Shown one piece after another: positions 8,031 through 16,605 of a stretch of DNA of 64,000 bases (position 1 is the first letter of the stretch; each line of letters begins with the position of its first letter). Location: the NCBI RefSeq assembly GCF_003946725.1, contig NZ_RHOY01000001.1:62001-126000 (forward strand). The letters run 5' to 3'. The DNA is from Agrilactobacillus yilanensis (GTDB lineage Bacteria > Bacillota > Bacilli > Lactobacillales > Lactobacillaceae). The notes beneath the pieces are model-generated. The model made no database searches. It saw only the letters and a list, made by a program, of their open reading frames with translations, and was not told the DNA's origin. The translations under genes were made by a program, and so were the position numbers.

Positions 8031-8803
8031 TGCGGCTGCCAATAAATCAATTGATACGTATAGTCGACTTGATCCACTAAAGTCGGCTTTTTTTGATACC
8101 ACTGCTGAACAAATGGGCCTAATTTTTGTTGCTGTTGATAATCCAGACGGTCCTCTAAATCTGCCCATAATAAATCTTGTGCAATAGCTTCAGTTGCTGT
8201 GAACTGCCATGTTTGTGTTTTATAATTTTGCCGTAGCTGTGATAAACAACTTTGCCACTGTTTTAAAGCGTCGTCATTGTAATTATCTGTTGCTTTAGGC
8301 AATGGACTGATTTGATTAATTTGTTGATCTAAACTGCTTTCACGTTTAGTAAAGTGGCCTAAAACCACCCAATTATCAGCTAACTGATTCAACGCTAAAA
8401 AATCTTCAGTTGTTATTAAAGCTTCAAACATACTGGCAAAAACTACCGAAACTTGCCGTTGCTGTTGCCGTAGTCTAGACCAGGGCTGTTTTTCAAATTG
8501 AATATTCTTAAGCTGTTGTTGCTGGGCTAATTGTCGCCCAAAATTTAACATTTCCTGGGAAATATCTACTTCGATCAAAGTCGTCACCAACGGCGCAAAA
8601 TCAGTTATAAACCGGCCAGCACCGGCACCTAGATCTAATAGTGTTCCAGTGGGCAATAATCGGTTTTGTACCATAAAATTTGTAATAGTTGTTGCCAAGG
8701 GCAATTGACTTTCTGCTTGAATGGCCGCATAGTCTGCTGCAAATTCATCCCAAAATTCAGCTGTTTGTAAATCTTCTTGAGTTTGTGCTTCATTATTTTT
8801 CAT
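8024..8803 (-). CDS. Class I SAM-dependent methyltransferase, substrate unknown
   Basis: 259 residues with a SAM-binding motif I (LLDLGAGAGRFI, about residues 57-68) followed by an acidic motif II (LIEVDIS). The N-terminal block AEFWDEFAADYA is typical of small-molecule or tRNA methyltransferases of the UbiE-like fold. The C-terminal half is Gln-rich and carries no recognisable substrate domain. It is transcribed alone, convergent with the L,D-transpeptidase. I do not recognise a specific function. Confidence 0.75.
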   Translation of the reverse strand: MKNNEAQTQEDLQTAEFWDEFAADYAAIQAESQLPLATTITNFMVQNRLLPTGTLLDLGAGAGRFITDFAPLVTTLIEVDISQEMLNFGRQLAQQQQLKNIQFEKQPWSRLRQQQRQVSVVFASMFEALITTEDFLALNQLADNWVVLGHFTKRESSLDQQINQISPLPKATDNYNDDALKQWQSCLSQLRQNYKTQTWQFTATEAIAQDLLWADLEDRLDYQQQQKLGPFVQQWYQKKPTLVDQVDYTYQLIYWQPHQ

Positions 8804-8857
8804 CGTATTTTATGATCCAGGCTAAAAAAACAGCCAGCTCCCTTTATAAATTACCAA

Positions 8858-8912
8858 ACGAAAATAACCACCGTCTTTGGATATTGTAAATCTAAAAGCG
8901 GTGATTATTTAA
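8858..8912 (-). terminator. Terminator of glmS
   Basis: An 11-bp stem (AATAATCACCG at 8909-8899 on the minus strand with CGGTGGTTATT at 8873-8863) with a 25-base loop and a short T run. It lies just beyond the glmS stop. Confidence 0.65.
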
Positions 8913-8945
8913 TTTAACAAGATTTTATAATTTTAAGCAATCTTT

Positions 8946-10754
8946 TTATTCTACCGTAACACTTTTAGCCAAGTTTCTTGGTTGATCTACATTATAGCCC
9001 CGTTGTAAAGTTGCATAATATGCTAACAATTGGGCTGGTACAATACTTACAATCGGTATCACAACCGTGGATAGTTTTGGCAACACAATTTGATCGCCGT
9101 CTTGGGCTAACGCTTCACTGGCAATTCTTAACGTTTTGGCACCTCTGGCTTCAACTTCTTGAATATTGCCTCGGGTATGAGAAGCCGTAGCAGGATCGGT
9201 GATGATAGCAGCCACTGGTGTACCATCTTCGATTAGAGAAATTGTCCCATGTTTTAACTCTCCTGCAGCAAAGCCTTCCGCTTGAATATAAGAAACTTCT
9301 TTTAATTTCAAAGCTGCTTCTAGACTGGTGCAGTAATCTACACCACGGCCAATATAAAAGGCATTGCGTGTCTTTGCAAAATAAGTTTTTGCCAAGTCTG
9401 CCATTTTATCTTTGCTGTCCACAATTGTTTGAATGGCATTAGCAGCAAGACCCAATTCATGCTTCACGTCAAAATTATTTTCTAACCCTTCAGCTGCAGC
9501 TAAGGCTTGTGCCAAAATAACTTCTACTGTAATTTGAGCGGTATATGCTTTAGTAGAAGCAACTGCGATTTCTGGACCAGCATGCAATAACAACGTAAAG
9601 TCCGCTTCTCGAGAAAGCGTTGAGCCAGGGGCATTGGTAATCGTTAAACTAGGGTAACCCAAAGCATTAGTCTTAACTAAAACTTGACGACTATCTGCAG
9701 TTTCACCACTTTGAGACAAGTAAATGAAAAATGGTTTTTCAGATAACAAGGGCATGTTATAACCAAATTCAGAAGCTAATTCTACTTCAACTGGTTTTTT
9801 AGCCAATTTTTCAAAGATTGGTTTGCCGACTAATCCCGCATGATAGCTTGTTCCAGCGGCGACGATATATAACCGATCTGCTGCTTTCAGGCCTTCGATT
9901 AATTTTGAATCAAAGTTAAATTCACCATCGTCGTTAATATAAGCTTGGGTTAAACGCCGTAAAACAGCAGGTTGTTCATCAATTTCTTTAAGCATGTAAT
10001 ATTGATACGTACCTTTAGAAATATCAGAATCGTCAATCGTTGCTTGATAAGGCTGCCGTTCAATCGTTTCACCGTCTGCGTTCATTAACTGCACATGATC
10101 TTTAGTCACAATTACCATTTCACCATCATGCAATTCAATGAACTGTTTTGTCTGACTGACCATCGCCATGGCATCTGAACAAACGACGTTAAAGCCATCG
10201 CCAACCCCAACTAATAAGGGGCTTTTGTTCTTGGCAACAAATAGTTTATCGGGTTCATTGCGGTCTACCATTAAGAAAGCAAAAGAGCCTTCAATCATTT
10301 TTAAAGCTTTCTGAAAAGCTTTTTCAGTCGTTAAACCGTCTACTTCAACTAACTTTGCAATCAGTTGTACGGCAACTTCAGTATCTGTGGCACTTACAAA
10401 ATGAACATCTTTTAAATATGTTGTCTTAAGTTCTTGGTAGTTGGTAATGACACCGTTGTGCACTAAATAAAAACGGCCGCTTTGAGAAACATGGGGATGC
10501 GCATTAGTATCACTAGGTTCACCATGCGTTGCCCAACGTGTATGTCCAATACCTACTAACCCCTGAACTTCAGGGCCAACAGCTTTTTCTAAATCTGAAA
10601 TTTTACCTTTTTCTTTGACCAAGTAATCTTGGCCATCTTGATTATTGACATAGATACCAGCGGAATCGTAACCCCGATACTCTAGCTTTTCTAAGCCCTT
10701 TAACAAAACTTGTGTTGTATCTTTTTTTCCAATTACGCCAACAATTCCACACAT
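8946..10754 (-). CDS. glmS: Glutamine-fructose-6-phosphate aminotransferase (isomerizing)
   Basis: Makes glucosamine-6-phosphate from fructose-6-phosphate and glutamine, the entry step to UDP-GlcNAc and the cell wall. The 602-residue protein has full length. Cys2 of MCGIVGVIG is the glutaminase nucleophile; GHTRWATHGEPS is in the glutaminase domain. Two SIS domains follow, with SQSGETADS and the C-terminal LAKSVTVE. A ribosome binding site AAAAGGAATG precedes the ATG. Expression is expected to be controlled by the glmS ribozyme in its leader. glmM, two steps on in substrate terms, lies at 13.1 kb. Confidence 0.98.
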   Translation of the reverse strand: MCGIVGVIGKKDTTQVLLKGLEKLEYRGYDSAGIYVNNQDGQDYLVKEKGKISDLEKAVGPEVQGLVGIGHTRWATHGEPSDTNAHPHVSQSGRFYLVHNGVITNYQELKTTYLKDVHFVSATDTEVAVQLIAKLVEVDGLTTEKAFQKALKMIEGSFAFLMVDRNEPDKLFVAKNKSPLLVGVGDGFNVVCSDAMAMVSQTKQFIELHDGEMVIVTKDHVQLMNADGETIERQPYQATIDDSDISKGTYQYYMLKEIDEQPAVLRRLTQAYINDDGEFNFDSKLIEGLKAADRLYIVAAGTSYHAGLVGKPIFEKLAKKPVEVELASEFGYNMPLLSEKPFFIYLSQSGETADSRQVLVKTNALGYPSLTITNAPGSTLSREADFTLLLHAGPEIAVASTKAYTAQITVEVILAQALAAAEGLENNFDVKHELGLAANAIQTIVDSKDKMADLAKTYFAKTRNAFYIGRGVDYCTSLEAALKLKEVSYIQAEGFAAGELKHGTISLIEDGTPVAAIITDPATASHTRGNIQEVEARGAKTLRIASEALAQDGDQIVLPKLSTVVIPIVSIVPAQLLAYYATLQRGYNVDQPRNLAKSVTVE

Positions 10755-10799
10755 AATTTAAACATTCCTTTTCGTCTTCATAGATTTAAATTTTAAAAT

Positions 10800-10950
10800 T
10801 TATCTCCAGTCGCTGATCAACTTTCTGTTCAGACTTTACAGCCTGTTTTTGTATTGATCTGTAGAGTGCGAACCCTTGAGCCACCCGCCGAATCTTTCGA
10901 TAAGCTCATCCCTCGTCATCCAAGTTTACTTGGACCAGGCGCTGTCCATT
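10800..10950 (-). ncRNA. glmS ribozyme (glucosamine-6-phosphate-activated self-cleaving leader)
   Basis: Read on the minus strand upstream of glmS, the leader contains the ribozyme landmarks in the right order. These are ACAGCGCC with the expected cleavage between A at 10943 and G at 10942, a P1 hairpin CCAAG-TAAA-CTTGG, then GACGAGGG, TTATCGAAAGATTCGGCGGG, and a 3' region with ACAGGCTGT and further P3/P4-like pairing. These match the B. subtilis ribozyme at the conserved core. In the known system glucosamine-6-phosphate acts as a cofactor for cleavage, and the cut mRNA is degraded. The 3' boundary is estimated. Confidence 0.93.
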
Positions 10951-11000
10951 ATTTTATTGGTATACACCTCTTTATCAATTATTCTCTGGAAACAAATAAT

Positions 11001-11029
11001 ATCTTATCCGTAATGTATATAGTTGTCAA
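11001..11029 (-). promoter_or_regulatory. Promoter of glmS
   Basis: On the minus strand: TTGACA (11029-11024), a 17-bp spacer and TAAGAT (11006-11001). The start would fall near 10994, about 50 bases before the ribozyme cleavage site. Confidence 0.8.
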
Positions 11030-11282
11030 GCATCTATGTAAAATAATTGGTTACACCAAAACTAAAAATTGGTATACGTACTATTAATGGCTTTTTCACA
11101 CCAAGCCTTGCGTGTTAAGCTATTTTTTGAGAGGATGGCTAGTCAACCACAATTTGCTTAGATACTGCTATTGCGCTTGATCAAGTGTTTCTGTTCAGTG
11201 GACGGAAAGATACGAACCTTAACACCATAATGATATGGCAATTGAGCCATCGTTTTGCGCATGCGAATTCACCCTTTGGTTG

Positions 11283-11291
11283 TGGTATAAT
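11283..11291 (+). promoter_or_regulatory. Extended -10 promoter of tnpA
   Basis: TGGTATAAT, an extended -10 element (TGnTATAAT), with no good -35 box. Initiation would fall close to the palindrome at 11295-11326. Confidence 0.5.
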
Positions 11292-11294
11292 TGG

Positions 11295-11326
11295 TATACC
11301 ATATGAGTATCTATACATATGGTATA
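11295..11326. repeat. Perfect 11-bp palindrome at the tnpA start site
   Basis: TATACCATATG and its exact complement CATATGGTATA are separated by 10 bp. It overlaps the expected transcription start of tnpA, so it could be an operator or an mRNA hairpin that limits transposase synthesis. Confidence 0.6.
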
Positions 11327-11360
11327 AATATAATTATGACTGGGACTAAGGAGAGAACTT

Positions 11361-11801
11361 ATGAGTAATGAAAAGCAACACTTAGATGACACTATTTATG
11401 AACGCAATTACGTCTACAACTTTCATTATCGCCTCATTTGGACCACTAAACGTCGTAATGCCGCATTTACAACGTCACAATTAGTCTCAGACATGGAAGT
11501 GATTTTACAACGCATTGCTAAATTAAATGAGGTGACTATCGAGCGTATGGAGGTGATGCCAGACCAGGTTCATCTGCGAATTAGTTTTAAACCGAAGTAT
11601 GCGCCTACAAATATTGTCAAAGCCCTTAAGGGTGGTTCCGCACGTCTGTTTTTTGAGAAGCATCCAGAAATCAAACAACAAGAACCTTGGAGTGGTCATT
11701 TGTGGTCACCTAGTTACTATATGAGCACTTTGGGAAACCCGAATAAGGCTGTCGTAGAACAATACATTGAGAAACAAAAGAAAAACGTCTCACGGCGTTA
11801 A
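11361..11801 (+). CDS. tnpA: IS200/IS605 family Y1 transposase TnpA
   Basis: 146 residues of the HUH single-strand transposase family. The N-terminal NYVYNFHYRLIWTTKRR strand, the MPDQVHLRISFKPKY block and the C-terminal GHLWSPSYYMSTLG and YIEKQK helix are all family features. The catalytic tyrosine is Y135. The metal-binding His-U-His motif is altered: the first His is Gln (Q69-V70-H71; codon CAG). It is intact in length, with an AAGGAG ribosome binding site. The family cuts and joins single-stranded DNA as a dimer. Whether this copy is active is uncertain given the Gln. Confidence 0.92.
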   Translation: MSNEKQHLDDTIYERNYVYNFHYRLIWTTKRRNAAFTTSQLVSDMEVILQRIAKLNEVTIERMEVMPDQVHLRISFKPKYAPTNIVKALKGGSARLFFEKHPEIKQQEPWSGHLWSPSYYMSTLGNPNKAVVEQYIEKQKKNVSRR

Positions 11802-11807
11802 TACAAG

Positions 11808-11845
11808 GGCATTCCTCTCCTGATTAAAATCAGAAGAGGAATGCC
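11808..11845 (+). repeat. Right-end hairpin of the IS element
   Basis: An 11-bp perfect stem (GGCATTCCTCT with AGAGGAATGCC) encloses an inner CTGAT-TAAA-ATCAG hairpin. It starts 7 bp after the tnpA stop. It fits the subterminal hairpin that TnpA recognises, and could also stop transcription. Confidence 0.65.
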
Positions 11846-11879
11846 AAAATTTTTATTGAACGCTGAAAGAAGGACATCA

Positions 11880-13028
11880 ATGTCATCAGAAAATCGAATT
11901 GAATTATTAAGAAAAATTTTAAAAGTACCCACTATTAATGAAAACGAAGGCCGGATCGCAGATATTATTGAAGCGGCCTTAAAAGATCTACCAAATCTCA
12001 CATTTACGCGAGTTCAATATGCCCCAGGTCGTGATAACTTAATTGTAGATATTAATCAACCTGAAAACCAAAGTAAAGTTCTTGGCTTTAACGGACATTT
12101 AGATGTTGTAGACACTGGCAATACAGACTTATGGACCTATGCGCCCTTTGCGGCAGTAATGACTGACGATCGTATTTATGGTCGTGGTGCTGCTGATATG
12201 AAAGCCGGTGTCGCTGCAATGGTTTGTGCGGTTAAAGAATTGTTAGAAGCTGGTGCCACATTTAATGGCGGCATTCGCCTGTTATTTACAGTCGGGGAAG
12301 AAATTGATAATTTCGGTGCCCGCCAGTTAAGTGCCTTAGGTTATAGCCAGCCTTTAACCGCCTTAGTCGTTGGCGAACCAACGGGACAAGCTATCTGGCA
12401 TGCTCATAAAGGTATTATAGATTTCACAGCACAAGCCACCGGTAAAAGTGCCCATGGTGCCATGCCTGAATTGGGGATTAATGCGATTGACCATCTTTTT
12501 GATTTTTATGCCCAGGCAAAACAGACGATGGCCCCGTTATTGGCAAAAGTTGATCCTGATCTAGGCCAAACTACATTTAATGTCACTTTAATTTCTGGTG
12601 GTAATCAAATTAACAGTATCCCTCAATTTGCTAAACTCCGGGGTAATATTCGAACAGTCACTGCAGTTCCCAATGAGACGATTATTGCAGCATTAAAGGC
12701 AGCTACGGCTGAAATCAATACTTTACCAGAACATAAAATTGAGCTCACCATTGATTCCACAATTAATGCCATTTCCAGTCCCGCAAATTCTGAAATTGCG
12801 ACTTGTGTCCAAAATGCCGCTAAAACTCATGCTTGGCCTGTAAAACTCACAGTTGGTGCACCAACAACAGATGCAGCTTTGTTTGAAACTGACCAGCATC
12901 AATTTCCTTTTATTGTGATCGGTCCGGGCAATACTTCTGCACATCAAGTAGACGAATATGTGACGATTCAAGATTATTTAAAAGTCACTGATATTTATAA
13001 GTCTGTCATTACGCAATATCTTGCCTAA
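11880..13028 (+). CDS. M20 family metallopeptidase (ArgE/DapE-type deacylase)
   Basis: About 382 residues. The start is the ATG at 11880 (MSSENRIELL), which follows an AGAAGG ribosome binding site; the longer reading from 11841 begins inside the IS end. Metal ligand motifs are GHLDVVDTG, GRGAADMKAG, the catalytic VGEEIDNFGA and a C-terminal SAHQVDEYV. The dimerisation domain is in the middle. It could be a succinyl-diaminopimelate desuccinylase, an acetylornithine deacetylase or a related peptidase; the sequence does not settle this. Its upstream region is occupied by the IS, so its promoter is unclear. Confidence 0.87.
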   Translation: MSSENRIELLRKILKVPTINENEGRIADIIEAALKDLPNLTFTRVQYAPGRDNLIVDINQPENQSKVLGFNGHLDVVDTGNTDLWTYAPFAAVMTDDRIYGRGAADMKAGVAAMVCAVKELLEAGATFNGGIRLLFTVGEEIDNFGARQLSALGYSQPLTALVVGEPTGQAIWHAHKGIIDFTAQATGKSAHGAMPELGINAIDHLFDFYAQAKQTMAPLLAKVDPDLGQTTFNVTLISGGNQINSIPQFAKLRGNIRTVTAVPNETIIAALKAATAEINTLPEHKIELTIDSTINAISSPANSEIATCVQNAAKTHAWPVKLTVGAPTTDAALFETDQHQFPFIVIGPGNTSAHQVDEYVTIQDYLKVTDIYKSVITQYLA

Positions 13029-13032
13029 TAAA

Positions 13033-13092
13033 AATAAGCCTCTATCAAGTGATCACCGCTAAATTGCGATGTCTGCTTGATAAAGGCTTATT
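13033..13092. terminator. Bidirectional terminator between the M20 gene and glmM
   Basis: A long imperfect stem (AATAAGCC...TATCAAG pairing with CTTGATA...GGCTTATT) lies between the two convergent stops, with T/A runs on both sides. Confidence 0.8.
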
Positions 13093-13102
13093 TAATGTTC
13101 AT

Positions 13103-14461
13103 TTAGTCGTCAATCCCCATGACATTGCGTACAACGTCTGCAATACGATCAACATAATTATTAACTTTTTCTTCAGTAGCTGCTTCACCCATTACCCGTA
13201 ATAAGGCCTCTGTCCCGCTAGGCCGAACTAAAATCCGACCATCTCCGGCCATTTCTTTTTCAACCGTATCAATTGCGGCCACAATTTCTGGGTAATTCTG
13301 CCAGTTTTTCTTATCTGACACTTTAATATTGACTAATTTTTGTGGATAAGTACTAACTTCAGCTGCAAGTTCTGATAGTTTTTTACCGGTAGATTTAATG
13401 ACGTTTAATAGCTGTAATCCAGTCAGCATGCCATCCCCAGTATTATGGTAGTCCAGCAAAATGATATGCCCAGATTGTTCACCGCCTAAGTTATAGCCGT
13501 CTTTACGCATTTCTTCAACGACATAGCGATCACCTACATCAGTTTGTACAGATTTTAACCCATTGGCATTCATTGCTTTGTACAAACCGATATTGCTCAT
13601 TACAGTTGTTACAATTGTATCTTTTTTCAAACGGCCTTTTTCACTGAAGTATTTACCGAGAATAAACATAATTTTATCCCCGTCCACAATATTACCCAAC
13701 TCATCAACGGCAATACAACGATCGCCATCACCGTCAAAAGCCAACCCAGCATCGGCTTTTTTTTCAACGACTGTTTTAGCCAGGGCTTCAGGATGGGTAG
13801 AACCTACATTTTTATTGATATTTAAGCCATCTGGGCTCGTTGCAATTGTTGAAAATTCAGTCTCTACATCGGCGAATAAACGAGTTAATAAACTAGACGT
13901 AGAGCCGTTTGCCCCGTCCAAAACAATATTTAACCCTGAAAGATCATCTGATAAAGTTTGACCTAAGAATTGTAAATACTTCAAAGAACCTTCTGGATAA
14001 TCTTCTACGTAGCCTAAGCCTTCTGCAGAAGGTCTTGGTAATTCGTCAACTTCAGCATCAATATATTTTTCAATTTCTTCTTCGGTTTCATCAGATAATT
14101 TATAACCATCTGAACCAAAGAACTTGATGCCGTTATCTTCAGCTGGATTATGGGATGCTGAAATCATGATCCCGGCATTAGCATCTTGTACCCGGATTAA
14201 GTAAGCCACAGCCGGTGTTGTAATTACCCCTAGATCCAAAACTTCAATACCAACTGATAGTAGCCCTGAAATTAAGGCATCTTTTAACATCGTCCCTGAA
14301 ATACGGGTATCTGTTGCTACTAAAACTTTAGGTTGGGCATGGTCTGCCGCATGCTGTGTCAAAACATAACCACCCGCACGGCCTAATTTAAAGGCCATCT
14401 CTGGTTTTAATCCCTTATTGGCTACGCCACGAACACCATCAGTACCAAAATACTTTGTCAT
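13103..14461 (-). CDS. glmM: Phosphoglucosamine mutase
   Basis: Converts glucosamine-6-phosphate to glucosamine-1-phosphate for UDP-GlcNAc synthesis. About 452 residues. The phosphoserine loop is [12 protein letters not shown], the metal loop DGDGDRC, and the phosphate-binding loop [10 protein letters not shown]. The start is the ATG at 14461 ([12 protein letters not shown]), 7 bp after AGGTGAG; a GTG four codons upstream overlaps the ribosome binding site. It is the third gene of cdaA-cdaR-glmM, an arrangement conserved in Firmicutes in which GlmM is reported to bind and inhibit CdaA. Confidence 0.97.
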   Translation of the reverse strand: MTKYFGTDGVRGVANKGLKPEMAFKLGRAGGYVLTQHAADHAQPKVLVATDTRISGTMLKDALISGLLSVGIEVLDLGVITTPAVAYLIRVQDANAGIMISASHNPAEDNGIKFFGSDGYKLSDETEEEIEKYIDAEVDELPRPSAEGLGYVEDYPEGSLKYLQFLGQTLSDDLSGLNIVLDGANGSTSSLLTRLFADVETEFSTIATSPDGLNINKNVGSTHPEALAKTVVEKKADAGLAFDGDGDRCIAVDELGNIVDGDKIMFILGKYFSEKGRLKKDTIVTTVMSNIGLYKAMNANGLKSVQTDVGDRYVVEEMRKDGYNLGGEQSGHIILLDYHNTGDGMLTGLQLLNVIKSTGKKLSELAAEVSTYPQKLVNIKVSDKKNWQNYPEIVAAIDTVEKEMAGDGRILVRPSGTEALLRVMGEAATEEKVNNYVDRIADVVRNVMGIDD

Positions 14462-14485
14462 TTTTTCTCTCACCTATTCTAATCA

Positions 14486-15589
14486 TTATTCGGCTTCACT
14501 ATCGTCTGAATCTGTAGACTGACTGCCACTACTGCTGCTCTTTGAAGCGGTGTTACTGCTTTGACTGGAGCTGCTGGCAGTTTGCGAACTATCGTTGTCT
14601 TGTGAAGCACTTTTACTTGTACTACTACTATCAGACTGGGTTACCTTGATCGTTACACGAACAGATTCAGGATCCACGCCTTGTAGATTCGTATCTTTTA
14701 AGCTAACATTAATATCTTTTGTTGTTGTCTGGGTAATACCAGTAACATCCACCGGTATCGTTAGTGATTTAAGTTTATCTAACACATCTTGTTTCCCAGA
14801 TACTTTTACACTAGTTGTATCACTTGTAAAACTATAGGCTAATTGACTGTCACTATCACCGCTTTGTTCAAAATCTAAATCTAGTTTCTTCGTCGGTAAA
14901 TAAATCGGAATATTTACATGAATTGTTTGCGGATCTAAAACCACATTAACGATTTTACCAGATTTATCTACAGCTTGTAATAAAACTTCTTGATCAACGG
15001 CTGTTTTTCGATTGTTTTCAGTATTTACACTGGCAATAATTTGATCAACCTTGGCAATATCACTCTTAGAACCCGTAGCATTAACGGTTTCTTGACTCAT
15101 TTTAGTTGTGCCAATCGTATAGCCATCTGCCACACTATCTTTATTAAACTCTAATTGAATTGGGAATGTTTTAGTTTGCTTCGGCTGTATATTAACAGTA
15201 ATATACTTCGGTGAAATTTGATAAGTCAAATCTTTATTAATTCCCTGTTGCTGCAAGCGAACCCGATGTTTGCCAACGCTCAAATCCCGCAGATCGGCGC
15301 TGACTTTAAAATTCTGGGTATTCACGGTTGTCGTTACTAACGCACTTGGCCCTTCTAAGCGAACCGTTACTTTTTCAGGATAACCTGTAATAAAGTACTT
15401 GTCGGTGTCACTTTGAACCTCAAGGGGGACTTTAACCGATTTCTTTTTATTTGCCAACTGTTCTTGATTATTCTCTTGAGAACCACGGGTTGTGGATAAA
15501 CTGCCTTCATTGACATAAGCGAACAATCCAATCGCAAAAATCAACGAAATTATTTTATACACCCAAGGCCGATTAAATAAATTATTCAT
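14486..15589 (-). CDS. cdaR: CdaR (YbbR-domain regulator of c-di-AMP synthase)
   Basis: 367 residues: one N-terminal membrane helix (about residues 8-26), several YbbR-type repeats outside the membrane, and a C-terminal Ser/Gln/Asp-rich tail (about the last 50 residues) that is probably disordered. In the family it binds the membrane part of CdaA and tunes its activity. The start overlaps the cdaA stop by 1 bp, and glmM follows after 24 bp. The low-complexity serine tail is longer than in most relatives I recall. Confidence 0.92.
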   Translation of the reverse strand: MNNLFNRPWVYKIISLIFAIGLFAYVNEGSLSTTRGSQENNQEQLANKKKSVKVPLEVQSDTDKYFITGYPEKVTVRLEGPSALVTTTVNTQNFKVSADLRDLSVGKHRVRLQQQGINKDLTYQISPKYITVNIQPKQTKTFPIQLEFNKDSVADGYTIGTTKMSQETVNATGSKSDIAKVDQIIASVNTENNRKTAVDQEVLLQAVDKSGKIVNVVLDPQTIHVNIPIYLPTKKLDLDFEQSGDSDSQLAYSFTSDTTSVKVSGKQDVLDKLKSLTIPVDVTGITQTTTKDINVSLKDTNLQGVDPESVRVTIKVTQSDSSSTSKSASQDNDSSQTASSSSQSSNTASKSSSSGSQSTDSDDSEAE

Positions 15590-16428
15590 TACTTAGGCCT
15601 CCTTTTGAAAAGACCTTCAAGAAAGATGCGGATATTATTTTTTTCTTCCACAGGTGTGTGAATCAATTGTGTCTTTAGATAACGTAAATAATCTTCTTGT
15701 GTTAAATCCCGTAATAATTCGCTATTCTTCGTAATTGTAACGCCACCGGTTTCCTCGGAGACAACAATTGTCAAAGCATCTGTCACTTCACTAATGCCCA
15801 CAGCAGCCCGGTGTCTTGTCCCTAACTCTTTAGGGATCAGATTACTTTCGGATAATGGTAAATAAGCAGCCGCAACCGCAATCTTCCCATCTCGAATAAT
15901 AACTGCCCCATCGTGTAATGGCGTATTCGGAATAAAAATGTTGATCAGCAGTTCCCCGGTGACGTCCGCATCTAGCGGAATCCCAGTTTCAATATAATCC
16001 TCTAAGCCAGTGGACATTTGCAAGGTAATCAATGCCCCAATCCGTCGTTTGGACATATATTGAATTGCTTTATCTAGGCCCTTAATCATATTTTCAGTTT
16101 CTTTATTAATCTCTTGACTACTCCGTCTAAATAAAGCAGTGCGGCCTAAATGCTCTAAACCACGTCTAATTTCCGGTTGGAAAATCACCACAAGGGCCAA
16201 AACCCCCCAATTAATGACTTGATCCATTATATATGAAACGGTCTGTAAATTTAAAAACCAACTGATAAATTTAATGACCAGAATCACAATGATCCCTTTC
16301 ATCAATTGAACGGCTTTAGTGCCTTTGATCAGCATTATCAATTTGTAAATAAAGTACCAAACCACAGCAATATCCAACATTCGCATCAAATTCTGCAATG
16401 TTAAAATATCGGTCCAACTCATTGACAT
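15589..16428 (-). CDS. cdaA: Diadenylate cyclase CdaA
   Basis: Joins two ATP into the second messenger c-di-AMP, which controls potassium and osmolyte uptake and wall homeostasis. Three N-terminal membrane helices (up to about residue 95) are followed by a DAC domain with the DGAVII and GTRHRAAVG motifs. The start is the ATG at 16428, 6 bp after AGGAGG; an upstream TTG is too close to the ribosome binding site. It is the first gene of cdaA-cdaR-glmM. A strong extended -10 (TGGTATAAT) lies about 40 bp upstream on the minus strand. The c-di-AMP target KtrA is encoded at 40.1 kb. Confidence 0.96.
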   Translation of the reverse strand: MSMSWTDILTLQNLMRMLDIAVVWYFIYKLIMLIKGTKAVQLMKGIIVILVIKFISWFLNLQTVSYIMDQVINWGVLALVVIFQPEIRRGLEHLGRTALFRRSSQEINKETENMIKGLDKAIQYMSKRRIGALITLQMSTGLEDYIETGIPLDADVTGELLINIFIPNTPLHDGAVIIRDGKIAVAAAYLPLSESNLIPKELGTRHRAAVGISEVTDALTIVVSEETGGVTITKNSELLRDLTQEDYLRYLKTQLIHTPVEEKNNIRIFLEGLFKRRPK

Positions 16429-16605
16429 GCTCAACCTCCTAAAAAAATCGTTCGCACTATTATACCATGAAACAACCTTACCTTTATGATAACTTCACCG
16501 ACTTTTCCCGTAGATTACGATTAATTTAGATTTTCTTTTATTATATTATTACAAAATCTGATAGAATTGATTTTATACTAATTTTACGATATGGGGCTTT
16601 TCATC

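Larger units (their letters stand above)
11100..11860 (+). mobile_element. IS200/IS605-type insertion sequence, tnpA only
   Basis: A single-gene element carrying a Y1 transposase, with no tnpB and no terminal inverted repeats seen. Bases 11030-11280 hold no gene. They contain several short palindromes (CTTGATCAAG near 11176; ATGGC-AATTGA-GCCAT near 11234), as expected for a structured left end. The right end is probably the large hairpin at 11808-11845. The boundaries are approximate: the left limit is uncertain, and the right limit is taken from the similarity with the 7.3-kb relic. It sits in the divergent intergenic region between glmS and the M20 peptidase gene. Confidence 0.7.

Noticed and set aside
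10854-11087. A 77-codon plus-strand ORF upstream of glmS
   Set aside because: It runs antisense through the glmS ribozyme and promoter, has no ribosome binding site and its protein resembles nothing I know.
13563-13961. A 132-codon ORF antisense to glmM
   Set aside because: It is a shadow of a well-defined gene; no ribosome binding site or family features.
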